NCBI GenBank assembly: GCA_949987705.1
Contig: OX465281.1
Location: forward strand, 154,990,380 to 155,054,379
Direction of reading: 5' to 3'
Origin: Thereva unica
Lineage: Eukaryota; Arthropoda; Insecta; Diptera; Therevidae
Length of the DNA: 64,000 bases
A program made the translations under genes and the position numbers. Positions 31,584-42,883 of this stretch are shown here, piece by piece. Under the pieces are notes generated by a model. It did no database searches. It was not told the DNA's origin and worked only from the letters and a program-made list of their open reading frames with translations. Every line of letters begins with the position of its first letter. Positions within the stretch are counted from its first letter, which is position 1.

Positions 31584-33047
31584 TCTATAATATAAAAATA
31601 AGTCTGGTTTTCCTTCCTGACGCTATAATTCCAGAACGCACGATCCGATTTCCACGGTTTTGCATTCGTTGGAAAGGTCTCGGGCTCCGTGAGGTTTATA
31701 GCAAAAAAATTTCAACAGAAAAGCAGGCGTTTGGTCCATAACAGCCATCTCAAGAGGGCGGATTACCATCTTCTTTACAACCCCTCGACATGTATATCAA
31801 ATGAAAGGGTTTGGTAAGTAGAACTCCAAAGGCAATATAGTATACTCAATATATCGTTTGGTCCATGGCAGTCATCTCAAGAGAGCAGATGACCATTTTC
31901 TTCACAACCCCTTCGAAATGGGTATCCAATGAAAGAGTATGATAAGTAGAACAATATAAGCAATATAGTATACTCAATATGTCACTTGGTCCATAGCGGC
32001 CAGCTCAAGAATGCGGATTACCATTTTCTTCACAACACCTTCGACATGGATATCAAATGAAGGAGTATGATTAGTAGAACACCATTGACAATATAGTATA
32101 CTCAATATATCGTTTGGTCAATGGGGATCATCTCAAGCGGGCTGATTATCATATTCTTCACAACCACTTCGAGATGGGTATCAAATGAGAGAGTACGATA
32201 AGTAAAACACATAAGCAATATAGTATACTCAATATATCGTTTGGTCCATAGCGGCCATCTCCAGAGGTTGGATTACCATTATCTTCACACCCCTCGAAAT
32301 GGATTTCAAATGCAAGGGTATGATAAGTAGAACACCATAAGCAATATAGTATACTCATTTTCTACACTACCCCCTCGACATTGGTATCAAATGAAAGGGC
32401 ATTATAAGAAGAATGGCATAGACTATGTCTTTAGATTCATGGCGGCCATCTCAAGAGGGCGGGTTACCATTTTATTCACAACACCCGAGACATGGGTATC
32501 AAATGAAAGGCTATGAAAAGTAGAACACCATAAGAAATATAGTATACTCAATTTATAATTTGGTCCATGGCGGCCATCTCAAAAGGTGGGTATCAAATGA
32601 AGGAGTATGATAAGTAGAACAATATAAACAATATAGTATACTCAATATATCGTTTGGTACATGGCGTCATCTCAAGAGGGCGGATTACCATTTTCTTCAC
32701 AACCCCTTCGAGATGGGTATCAAATGAGAGAGTATGATAAGTAGAACACCATATGCAATATAGTATACTCAATATATCGTTTGGTCCATAGCGGCCATCT
32801 CAAGAGGGCGGTTTAATATTTTCTTCACCACCCCTTCGACATGGATATCAAATGAAAGAGTGTGATAAATAGAACACCATAGGCAATATAGTATACTCAA
32901 TATATCATTTAGTCCATGGCGGTCATCTCCCAAAATCAGTTTTCCCAGATTTGTTCTTTTTTCACTATAGCTTTTTCCTATCGCAGACTGTGTCCCCATA
33001 ATCTTATTTTATTGAAAGGCGTTGCAACGCACGCGGGTTTTTGCTAG
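31584..33047 (+). mobile_element. Fourth Helitron head with the shared 3' end
   Basis: It starts TCTATAATATAAAAATAAG, followed by a subfamily-specific head, then about ten inverted-orientation minisatellite units (31740-32930) and the hairpin/CTAG terminus. It is complete by itself (about 1.46 kb), consistent with a HINE-like or non-autonomous Helitron. Confidence 0.75.
31740..32935. repeat. Minisatellite array inside the Helitron (about 125-bp unit)
   Basis: Roughly ten units are marked by ATGGCGGCCATCTCAAGAG, a GGATTACCAT box and GGTATCAAATGA. The same unit occurs in both orientations at 30180-30980 and outside Helitrons at 2593-2834, 41170-41520, 51413-51494, 58096-58184 and 59303-59390. 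Confidence 0.85.
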
Positions 33048-33363
33048 TACGTTTATAAAAATAAAACAAAAACCATCAGCTGAGGTAATAAGCCCAGTTA
33101 GATACGTTTATTTGTAATAGATAATTTGAAGAAAAAAAAGGCAAGACGGATTATTTAAATAGATTTATATGTTAAATATGTTTATATAGTATAACGGAGG
33201 ATTATCCGACCTCAAAGGGCCTTTTGATAATAGTTGTCACCAAGTGTTTGTCCTCTAGCTTTAATCTAGCTTGATGTAGCTAACGATTATAAACAAAAAA
33301 ATAAATAAAGTGAGTATTATTATAACAAATAATCATTGTGAGTGTTGTTATATATAACAGTAC

Positions 33364-35500
33364 CACGTATACAAAAATACACTTCAGCAACGAATTCATA
33401 ATAGAACACCCATTCCAGATCGTGGAAGATAGCATCCCCATTGAAGCAGACGGAATTCTCGGACTAGAACCTCACAAGAACCAAAGCTAACATAGATTAC
33501 GATACAAGGTGTTAGCCATTAAAACACAGGAAAGTACGCCTGAAGTCCCGATCCTAAGTACACCATATGCAAATGCGCTAACAATCCCACCACGATGCGA
33601 AGTAGCCAGGAAAATAAAAATTAATAAGAGTAACAATGTCGACATAGTGATAGAAAACCAAGAGATTAGGCCACGAGTGTTGATAGCCAGTACCATAACG
33701 AATTCAGCAAACCCAATAGTAAAAATTCTGAACACCACGAATAAATTGGTAGTGCTAAATAAATACAAAATTCAGTATGAACCACTGACAAATTATGAAA
33801 TAACCGCGACAAAAGCGAAAGCCACAGATCATCAAAAAAATATCCTAAACAAAATAAATCTTCAACATATCCCACAATACACTAAGACACGATTCCAGGA
33901 ATTGTGCAAAGAATATGCAGACATTTTCGCGTTAGAGGACGAGCCTCTAACCACCAATAACTTCTACAACCAACAAATAGAACTAGCTGACAACATACCT
34001 GTTTATACAAAGAACTACAGGATACCAGACACGCACAAAAGTGAAATAGACAGACAAGTAGCAAAAATGTTACAAGACGGCATTATTGAGAACTCAGTGT
34101 ATCACTTTAACTCACCTATACTCCTAGTAGGTACCCAAAAAATCTACCAATGAAAAGAAGAAATGGCGGTTGGTAGTAGATTTTAGAAATCTTAATAAAA
34201 AGGTACTTGCTGATAAATTTCCTTTACCTCGTATAGAAGATATACTAGATCAAATGGGAAGAGCCAAATACTTCTCCACACTAGATCTCATGTCAGGATT
34301 CCATCAAATCCCACTTGAAAAGGCGTCCAGAAAATACACAGAATTTTCCACGAAAAAGGGCCATTACCAATATACAAGACTCCCTTTCGGACTTAACATA
34401 AGTCCCAATTCCTTTCAAAGAATGATGGCAATAGCCATGGCATGATTGACACCAGAGGTAGCTTTCCTCTACATAGATGACATTATTGTGATCGGGTGCT
34501 CCCAAGCACACCACCTGAAAAATCTAACAACCGTCTTTAAAAGGTTGAGAGAGAGAAATCTTAAGCTAAACCCTGAAAAATGTCAGTTCTTTCAAACAGA
34601 AGTCACCTACCTTGGCCATAAAATATCAGTCGAAGGTGTCAGTCCGGACCCTTCCAAATATGAAGCTATCAAGAACTATCCCACTCCTAAAAATGCGGAC
34701 GAAGTAAGAAGATTTGTAGCTTTTTGTAACTATTATAGACGATTTGTACCAAATTTCGCGGAAATTGCATTACCATTGAACAAACTATTAAGAAAGAAAG
34801 CGAAGTTCGAGTGGACAGAAAGCCAACAAGATGCTTTCGAAACACTAAGAAAAACACTCATGTCTCCCACAATATTGCAACATCCAGATTTTACACAAAA
34901 CTTCATAATATCGACAGATGCTTCTAACGCAGCATGTGGATCAATACTTTCGCAAAATATAAACGGAATAGAACGCCCTATAGCATATGCAAGCAAGACC
35001 TTCACGCCAGGAGAAGCGAACAAATCAACTATAGAAAAAGAATTAACGGCCATACATTGGGCTATCACGTATTTTAAGCCATACGTCTACGGACGAAGGT
35101 TTACAGTCCGAACAGACCACCGACCATTGGCATATCTTTTTGGAATGAAGAACCCAACATCAAAACTCACAAGGATGAGACTTGACCTAGAAGAATTCGA
35201 CTTCGAAATAAAATACGTAAAAGCAAAGAAAACTCAGGTCCAGATGCACTATCGAGGATCCAGATCGATACAAATGACCTTAAAAATATTAAAGTACTAC
35301 AAACGAAAACAAGAGCAATAACACGAAAGGAAAAACAAGAGACATTCATTAAACAAAAAGGAGAGAAGCAACGAAGCACAGCAGCCTGATCAACTGCGAG
35401 TCACAGAAGCACTCTCAGAGATAGAAATAGCAAACATACCCGAACTATATATAGAAACACTAAGAACTGCAGAGAAAAGATAAAATTAGAAATTAATATA
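33364..35500 (+). pseudogene. Element A pol: protease end, reverse transcriptase, RNase H (broken)
   Basis: After element D, the protease end (DGILGLEP) stops near 33490. 33509-34153 holds the linker and start of reverse transcriptase (VYTKNYRIP). A frameshift near 34130 leads to 34170-34445 (WRLVVDFRNLNKK, STLDLMSGFHQIPL, LPFGLNISP), with an in-frame TGA at 34443-34445. 34446-35321 then carries YIDDIIVIG, the thumb, and RNase H (STDASNAACGS, EKELTAIHWAI, VRTDHRPLAYL). The motifs are individually good, so decay is recent, but the frame is not translatable as one protein. It resembles mdg1/412 pol. Confidence 0.85.
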
Positions 35501-35581
35501 GTGCACAATAAAACAAAAATATGGAAGAGGTCGATAAACAATAAAGGAAACCAATTAACAGTAGAAACTGCACTAGAGCAG

Positions 35582-35737
35582 GCTTTCCTCTACATAGATG
35601 ACATTATTGTGATCGGGTGCTCCCAAGCACACCACCTGAAAAATCTAACAACCGTCTTTAAAAGGTTGAGAGAGAGAAATCTTAAGCTAAACCCTGAAAA
35701 ATGTCAGTTCTTTCAAACAGAAGTCACGTACCTTGGC
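35582..35737 (+). repeat. Direct duplication of a 156-bp reverse transcriptase segment
   Basis: It repeats 34461-34616 (GCTTTCCTCTACATAGATGA, the YIDD region, to CTTGGC) with a single base change (CACCTAC to CACGTAC). It sits between RNase H and integrase, where no such sequence belongs. Its right edge (35737) directly abuts the target duplication of LINE K (35738). Confidence 0.95.
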
Positions 35738-36085
35738 AATATGTATGGAAGTCTGGACTGAGCCTCGGTGAAGTGCGGGCGTGTGTTGTCGCCAGTCCCA
35801 TTATAACGCAAAAACCGAAACAATAAATATAACTACAAAAGCAACACAAAAAACAAAAAAACTTATAACACATAAAAACTTAAAAACAAATTAATAAACC
35901 ACAAAATAATACCATAAATCAAAACAAACAATAACATAAAAAAAAATAATTATAAAACATAAACAAAAAACCAAGCAAAGGCCACCAACAACAACAACAA
36001 TAACCGAAGGACCGACGGACAACACGTAAGTTTCTTCCACCCGCTTCCCGCGCTTCCTGCCGGTCGCTCCGGCGCTGCAGCCTTA

Positions 36086-36305
36086 AGGCCGGGACACACA
36101 TATCCGCACCGCGTCCGCACCGCATCCGCACCGTGTGTCGGACGACACACGAAGAGAAAGTAAACAAATAAAATTTTACAAGTCAGTCCCCACATTTCCG
36201 TGTCCGCACCGAGTCAAATTACGTGAGTTTTGTTTTTGCCCGGACACGGTGCGGATGCGGTGCGGATGCGGTGCGGACACGGTGCGGATATGTGTGTCCC
36301 GGCCT
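36086..36305. mobile_element. MITE in the LINE K 5' region
   Basis: The terminal inverted repeats read AGGCCGGGACACACATATCC from both ends and are flanked by TTA (36083-36085 and 36306-36308). TTAA is an alternative reading. The ends contain iterated GGTGCGGATGC/GGTGCGGACAC motifs. The 3-bp TTA duplication suggests a PIF/Harbinger-type MITE, and TTAA would suggest piggyBac. There is no coding capacity. Confidence 0.6.
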
Positions 36306-36381
36306 TTAATCGGTCAGCTGATGGGAGTCGTCTTGTTTTAGCAGGCATAACACTGCAACAAGGCTACTCCCGTTAGCTCCG

Positions 36382-39332
36382 ATGGATGCATCGCCGGTGC
36401 GGCCGGCTACAAATGAGGTCATGGACCTCACGCTAAACAGTCCCCAAAGTGACAATGATTTTATAATCAATTTTTGTAACATTCGGGGACTGAATGCGAA
36501 CTTCCTGGCCGTTACGTGCGAGTCACTCCTCCATACCCCTGCTATTTTCGCACTGAGTGAAACCCAAGTGTTACCAGATCTTGATTTAGATCGATTTCAG
36601 GTGACAGGGTATAATTTAGTGCACAACTTTTCCGCCCATAGGGGACTAGCCATTTATATTAGGAATGACGTGGCCTTTCAGAAGGTGTACAGTAGTACAT
36701 CCTCGGATTTTAATCATCTTTGGATTAAAATAATTATCCATAGCCACGTCATATTTTTCTGTTTTTTATATAGGAGTCCTAATATTAGTAATGAGGCCAC
36801 CACCTCAGCTTTCGATGCTATTTCTGAACAGATTTCCGGATTTTTATTTTCCCACCCGGAAAGCGAAATCATTGTTGCGGGTGATTTCAACCTTCACAAT
36901 GTACATTGGCTAAATTACTCAAATGGCACCAGTGTTCCTGGCAAAGACGCCGAGCTCTTTGCGAGCCTCAACAACTTGCACCAAATTGTCAAATGTCCGA
37001 CGAGAGTCCCTGATATTCCAGGTCAAGGAGCCCATCTCCTTGACCTGTTTCTTACTTCCCACCCGACGCGGTACTCCATCAAAGTTAGCTCACCCCTTGG
37101 CAACTCGGACCATAAACTAATTAGCGCTTATTTCCCATATCCATCCTCGACCACAACCACCACAGCTCCTAAAAGAACTGTGTGGCACTATGGGAAAGCC
37201 AACTGGTTGGGTCTTATTCGCTTCTTCCAGGCCACTGACTGGGATTTGTGTTTCCGTAGTGCCAATGCGAACTATGCGGCCCTCTGTGTCACCAAAATTA
37301 TTCGAGCGGGTATGCGCTTGTTCATCCCTCACTCTACCAAATCTGTGAAGCCTAGGCCGAACAAATGGTTCAATGGGGAATGTATGAACGCAATCAAAGC
37401 TAAAGAAGCCGCCTATAGAGCATACAGACGTTCGCCTAATGAGCCACTTCGTCGTGAGTACGTCAAACTTAGAAACTCCTGTAACTCCATCATCAGGAAA
37501 GTCAAATCATCATTTGATGATAGATTGAGAAGTAAGATTCTTAACTCCACTACAGGCAGCAAAAACTTCTGGTCCTTGGTTACTGCCATCAAGAAGAATT
37601 TTACTTCCTCCTCAACACCTCCTTTTATTCACAACAAGGAAGTGATAACAGAAAGCAAACCCAAGGCCGACCTATTAGCTTCTCTGTTCGCCGCAAATTC
37701 TTCTCTACCCGATGCTGCTATGTCACCCCCCACTCTCGAGAATACCACCCACTCAATGGACGGAGTTCACTTCAGGACTCGCGAGGTGTTTAGGTGTCTC
37801 AAGGAACTCGACGCCAACAAATCCACTGGTCCCGACAAAATCCCCCCTATGGTACTTAATAAATGTGCCTCACCTTTGGCTAAACCTCTGCGCAAACTTT
37901 TTGCCCTGTCTTACTTCTCCGGAGTGTATCCCGACTCTTGGAAACTAGCTCATGTTCAGCCAATCCCAAAAAAAGGTGAAGCCAGCGACCCCTTAAACTG
38001 CCGCCCAATAGCAATTACTTCTGTTCTCTCCAAAATCATGGAGACAATAATCAATAAAAGGCTGATGAAATATCTAGAATCCAACCAAATTATACACGAC
38101 AGGCAATACGGCTTCAGATCTAAACGGTCTACTGGCGATCTGCTTGTGTGTTTAACCGAGCGTATCAACCAAAGCATTCACAGCTTTGGTGAGTCTAGCC
38201 TAGTTGCTCTAGATATATCAAAGGCTTTTGACAGAGTATGGCACCCAGCTCTGTTGAATAAACTCCAAGCTATTGGTATACACTTAGTTCTAAGGAACTG
38301 GATTAAGAGCTTTCTTTCATGCCGTTCAATCAAGGTAGTATTGGATGGCGTCGAATCCAACCCCCCGTCATTTCGGCCGGAGTTCCCCAGCGGTCAATTC
38401 TCTCACCCGCACTCTTTCTAATCTTCATTAATGATCTGCTCTCAATCCCCTCCAACCCACTTCACTGCTTCGCTGATGACGGTACTCTGAATTTCTCTTA
38501 CTCCTTCGACAATATAAGACAAGCACGTGCCAGACCTTGTCTTTACCACCGTCAACTGATGTCGGCTTCGATCAACCGGGATATCGAATCGATTCTTCAT
38601 TGGGGCGAAATGAACCGCGTCGAATTCAATGCCACAAAAACGAAGCACTGTCTGATCTCCAACAAAAATTGTACCGACCTTCCTCCTGTCTCGGTGGATG
38701 GAGAGAATCTAACTTTTGACTCAACTCTCAACATCCTAGGGGTAACTTTAACGGAGCATCTGCGATGGAACGATCACATATTCCAAATCGCCAAACAAGC
38801 CTCCCAATGCCTTGGATTTCTCAAGAGATGCAAGTTCCTCCTCCAGCCAGCCGCATTGGCTACAATATACAAATCCTACATTCGGCCGCGCCTCGAATAC
38901 AACTCACATATCTGGGCAGGCGCCCCAAAAACCACCTTGGCTTGTCTCGACAAAGTGCAAAATCGTGCCCTCAAACTCATTGGTGATGGCCCCTTTCGCG
39001 CCTCCATAGACACCTTGAGCCACCGTAGGAATGTAGCAGCCCTCTCCATACTTTATCGCTATTACCATGGCGACTGTTCCACCGGAATTCAGGACCTCCT
39101 GCCTGCACGGCAATACTTTTCCCGCAACACAAGACTAGCCCGCTCGGCTCACCCCCATACCCTACAGCCCCCTCGTTCACGCACAATACGTTTCAGAAGT
39201 TCGTTTATGAATAGAACAACTCGATTGTGGAATGATCTCCCGCAGTCGGTATTTCCGAACTCGTACAACATCTTAGAGTTCAAACGTGAGGTTCATCGTC
39301 ATTTTCTTCTACACCCTCCAGACCCCCTCTAA
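36382..39332 (+). pseudogene. LINE K ORF2 (endonuclease and reverse transcriptase), one frameshift
   Basis: 36382-38421 encodes an apurinic-type endonuclease (NFCNIRGLNANF, VAGDFNLHNVHW, SDHKLISAYF) and the first half of reverse transcriptase (TGPDKIPPMVL, QYGFRSKRSTGD, ALDISKAFDRVWH). 38319-39332 continues in another frame with AGVPQRSILSPALFLIF, FADDGTL and the thumb. The break is in a C-run near 38361-38366, apparently one C short. VPQGS has become VPQRS. The enzyme would nick target DNA and prime reverse transcription. Confidence 0.85.
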
Positions 39333-39466
39333 CCTTTCCTATTCTCCTCTATTCTTCAAACCAAGCTACTACTAGACTTTGCACCATGAACTGAACGACA
39401 TGACGGACTGGTAGTACAAAGGGTTACACCTAAGCTTGGTTTTTTCATATAAAAAAAAAAAAAAAA

Positions 39467-40600
39467 AATATGTATGCAAAACAATTCAGATCAAGACTCT
39501 GAAACTTTCGGCCGAAAGTGAAATTTTTAAATTAATCGACATGACCTCATTTAAGGCCTTAGGAGATAAAACATTAAACGTAATTAGAATAGAGATATAT
39601 AAACCAATTAAGTACATTACGAATAAGGAACACATTAAAGAAATATTACATAATTTCCACGTCACACAAACAGGAGGACATCTGGGACAATCGAGAATGT
39701 TCAGTAAATTAAAACAATTATACAGATGGAGAAGAATGAAAAACACCACAGCAGCCTACGTTAAAAACTGTGAATTATGCGCGAAAAATAAGCACCAGAA
39801 ACACAATAAAGAAATAATGGAAATAACAACAACACCCGTTAAACCATTTGGTGTAGTATCAATAGACACAGTAGGGCCGTTTTCAAGAACAGAAAATGGC
39901 AACAGATATGCAGTCACCATGCAGTGCGACCTTACAAAATATGTAGTCGCACTTCCTGTCAAAGATAAGGAGGCCTATACAATTGCAAAAGCAATGCTAA
40001 CAGGATTCATCCTAACATACGGAACCATGGAAAAGATTAAATCAGACTTGGGAACAGAGTATAAGAATCGGATATTTGCAGAAGTGTGCAATACACTGAA
40101 AATAAAGCAGATATTCGCAACAGCCGTGCACCCTGAAAAAGTTGGAGCCTTAAAAAGGAATCACAAGGGCCTAAACGAATATCTAAGGTGTTTCGTAAAT
40201 GAAAACGTAGACGACTGGGATTCATGGATCCCATATTACACATTCTGTTACAACACCACACCAAATACGGTACACGGATATACACCGTTTGAGCTAACTT
40301 TGCCAAAAAAGCAAGCGTGCCAGCAGAATTGGAAAATGGAGGAATAGAACCCATCTACAACTATGATCTCTACAATAGCTAAATGAAATTCAGGCTACAA
40401 AAAGCCCTAAATAATGTCAAACAACTTCTAGAAGCGTCAAAAGCAGTCAGGCAACAAAACAGCAAACTCGATTGTAACCCCTTGCCAATAAAAATTGGCG
40501 ATAAAGTATTAGTTACGATACAAAACAGAAAGAAATTAGATCCCCTATACAGTGGACCAATTCTATGAAAGCAATAGAAACAGTAAACTGCATTTTGGAG
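39467..40600 (+). pseudogene. Element A integrase
   Basis: The frame is open from the LINE K junction to 40347 and continues shifted at 40383-40568. It contains the HHCC finger (HVTQTGGHLG, YVKNCELCAKNK), first Asp (VSIDTVGPF) and second Asp (KSDLGTEY). Where the catalytic Glu should lie, 36 residues after the second Asp, the sequence is VGALKRNHKG, so Glu is replaced by Lys. The C-terminal part (PLPIKIGDKVLV) binds DNA. The lesion alone should abolish strand transfer. Confidence 0.85.
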
Positions 40601-40721
40601 GATGAAAACAAAAAAGTAATAAGAGTACATAAACATAGAGTAAGGAATGTAATAATAAAAATGTAAATAATAAACAAACAAAAAAAAATTACAAAAAAAA
40701 ATGTTTTCCCCAAAGGGGAGG

Positions 40722-40732
40722 GTGTGATGAAA
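40722..40732 (+). other. Polypurine tract of element A
   Basis: AAAGGGGAGGG directly precedes the 3' LTR start TGTGATG, the position and composition expected for plus-strand priming. Confidence 0.8.
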
Positions 40733-41165
40733 TCAATCAGTAATCACATGCCTCAAAATGTGATGAAATCAATCAGTAATCACATGCCTCATGCAGTCAT
40801 ATAAGTAAGCAAAATAAATTACATAATAAGAACGCGCCTCAAATCAATACCGTCCAAAGAAAATGCATGTACACACAAAATGCCCATTATATGGGTCATG
40901 AAATTAAATGGACAGGTGTTTGAGACGCGGAAATATATTGTTATATGTAGATTACTTGTAATTAATTTTTGTATAAATAGAGTAAGAATTTTACAATAAA
41001 GACACTCGACACTCAACAATCAGACACAGTATTATTCATTACGGAGTTGTGCTTTTAAGCTACTCCACCACAATCCAGAGCAAAGCGAACCTCGCTACTC
41101 TCCCCAGGAGCTAAGCATTGTTGCTACTCCTCTATCCAGCATCGTAGAATCGAGGGACTACTACA
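40733..41165 (+). repeat. 3' LTR of element A
   Basis: It begins TGTGATGAAATC and ends CTACTACA. Its first 30-odd bases are tandemly duplicated (40733 and 40759) while a short stretch present in the 5' LTR (ATATGTAAATATG) is lost, giving 433 bp. CATT follows at 41166-41169. Confidence 0.9.
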
Positions 41166-41169
41166 CATT

Positions 41170-41520
41170 TCATTTGATACCCATGTCGACGGGGCTGTGA
41201 AGAAAATGGTAATCCGCTGTCTTGAGATGACCGCCTAACCATATATTGAGTATACTATATCGCTTATGGTATTCTACTTATGATACCCTTTCAGTTGATA
41301 CCCATGTTGAGGGGGTGGTGAAGAAGAATCCGCCCTCATGAGACCGCCGATATAGATTTTACGACATAGCTTATTATATTCTACTTATCATACCCTTTCA
41401 TTTGATACCCATATCGAGGGGGTGGTGAAGAAAATGGTAATGGGCCCTCTTGAGATGACTGCCCTGGATCCTAACCAAATATTGAGTATACTATATCGCT
41501 TATGGTATTCTACTCATAAT
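41170..41520. repeat. Minisatellite, right of element A
   Basis: About three units of the 125-bp family continue the array interrupted at 2834. The last unit is cut by the PIF/Harbinger-like element F1 at 41521. The final 90 bp are nearly identical to 58096-58184. Confidence 0.8.
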
Positions 41521-41732
41521 GGGGCTTATTCTCCAATTTGTTTCACGTGAAAAAACTTCACCTGTATTCCACTTCGTGTTATTGAGTCGATTCACATGAT
41601 TCGAAATAAAGTTTCACCTGGAACAAGTGGAATTGGAACTGTCAATCGTTATAAAAATGAAAATTTCAATCGTTATAAAAATAAAATAGTTGTATTTTTG
41701 GAGTAATTTGTTAAAAGATCAATAGTTTTAAC

Positions 41733-41900
41733 ATGACATGTGCAGAATTGTGGATTAGCAGTAGTAATAGTGATAGTGATAGCAGTGGCGACTTAGAAAT
41801 AATATCCTTACGACGTCGCCAAATAATAGACAAAGCATTTACAGTTCGTCTAACTTATACGAATAGCAGTTTACCTTCTGACATTCGATATCTTTCCTAG
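41733..41900 (+). pseudogene. Harbinger transposase N-terminal remnant (F1)
   Basis: The 55-codon frame starts MTCAELWISSSNSDSDSSGD and continues with LEIISLRRRQIIDKAF, the acidic N-terminus typical of insect Harbinger transposases, then ends at LPSDIRYLS. The catalytic DDE domain is missing because of an internal deletion. The corresponding frame in F2 is 58713-58880. Confidence 0.65.
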
Positions 41901-42130
41901 TTGGGGGCCCAAGACTTTTTACGCGCACTGCAATCTCTTTCCTTATTTCCGCGTATCGCTCTTTGGCTATAAAATTTTCGGAATACTTCTGCCTTTTTGC
42001 TACATGTTTGTGCTTTTCCATTTCACCCAAAAGCACATCATCATACTGTTTTCTGTTTGTAATTTTTCTGTATACAAAAACAATAATTATCAGAAAATTG
42101 AAAATTTGAGTAAATAATTTTATAAATATG
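41839..42130 (-). pseudogene. Harbinger Myb/SANT-like protein remnant (F1)
   Basis: The minus-strand frame contains EKHKHVAKRQKYSENFIAKE and KSLGPPTRKDIECQKV, the beginning of the Myb/SANT-like DNA-binding domain of Harbinger accessory proteins (family resemblance, not searched). It is fused by deletion to the antisense of the transposase remnant, so the two genes now converge and overlap. F2 has the same junction (58819-59016), so the deletion predates the duplication. Confidence 0.6.
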
Positions 42131-42131
42131 A

Positions 42132-42162
<31 letters not shown>

Positions 42163-42475
42163 TTTATTGGTAGAGTACAAAGATTAAACATCTTAACTGT
42201 ACATAAAAAAGAGGAAATAAAAAAATATGAGTGTGCTTATGACCACACGACTGAAGTGAAACTTCTTTCGCTCCATCTGCCTGTGTATATATATATATAT
42301 GGGTGTGTGTGCAATATATACATACATGTATGTAGATATACATATATTAATTTCCTACAAATATTATAATTTATTTCATGTTTTCATTGGTAAATAAATA
42401 TTTTTGCAAAGATCTTTTTTTTTATTCATTATTATTCATTATTTTCATTATTGGACACATCAGTAATTACTGTGG

Positions 42476-42870
42476 TTAATGGAAAACCGAGACAATAGGC
42501 TTATGGTACGAGAAATAAGACACATATATTTTCGAATTAAAATTAGACAGATATCTAGAAAAAACTGCATCGATTGTTGTTCCATGTCTTGTAGTTGGCT
42601 CATTACGGTTATTATTCATTTGCAGTTCTAATTTATCTGGTAGAAAGTTTACCAAGAGTTGTCCATCTTCGGACGCGAAATTAATATTGAAATCTCCTGC
42701 TAAAATTAGTGGCAACGTATGATAGTTTTCTCCTAATTCTTCAGATAAGTCTTTTGTATATAAACTTTATGATATTTTTAACTGCGTTATTGGGCGAAAT
42801 GTAAACAACTGCCATTATGATGTTTGTTCCATCGTCCAAAACACAGTGAGCAGCACATATATCACCAATT
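42476..42870 (-). pseudogene. Endonuclease-domain remnant (Helentron type)
   Basis: The frame at 42476-42715 reads LILAGDFNINFASEDGQLLV and ends KIYVSYFSYHKPIVSVF. Upstream on the minus strand, after a break near 42730-42755, CAAHCVLDDGT and MAVVYISPNN continue the domain. The GDFN and final His motifs belong to the endonuclease/exonuclease/phosphatase fold. The particular wording resembles the C-terminal domain of arthropod Helentron helicases (recalled, not searched). The N-terminal side runs into the tandem repeats. Confidence 0.6.
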
Positions 42871-42883
42871 GATGATTGACCAA

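Larger units (their letters stand above)
29795..33047 (+). mobile_element. Composite Helitron (3253 bp)
   Basis: It starts TCTATAATATAAAAATG and ends GCTAG, inserted exactly between A29794 and T33048 with no target duplication. The empty site is preserved at 20509-20520. A 12-bp palindrome GCGTTGCAACGC (33019-33030) lies 13 bp before the terminal CTAG, as expected for the Helitron 3' hairpin. No Rep/helicase is encoded. Inside are three further 5' termini (inverted at 31364, forward at 31387 and 31584) but only this one 3' end. Minisatellite units fill most of the interior. Confidence 0.85.
28293..33359 (+). repeat. 3' LTR of element D, interrupted twice
   Basis: The LTR parts are 28293-28760, 29301-29794 and 33048-33359, about 1274 bp in total. 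It is split by a Transib-like element with its duplication and by a Helitron. It ends ATATAACA before GTAC. The uninterrupted 5' LTR pieces provide empty sites for both insertions. Confidence 0.88.
35748..39468 (+). mobile_element. LINE K: non-LTR retrotransposon inserted in element A
   Basis: It is flanked by AATATGTATG (35738-35747 and 39467-39476, overlapping the poly-A by two bases) and ends in an A18 tail (39451-39468). It encodes an endonuclease/reverse transcriptase. No ORF1 is seen and the 5' region (35748-36381) is non-coding, carrying a MITE. The clade is uncertain: the FADDGTL catalytic motif and C-terminus suggest the CR1/Jockey side. Confidence 0.88.
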
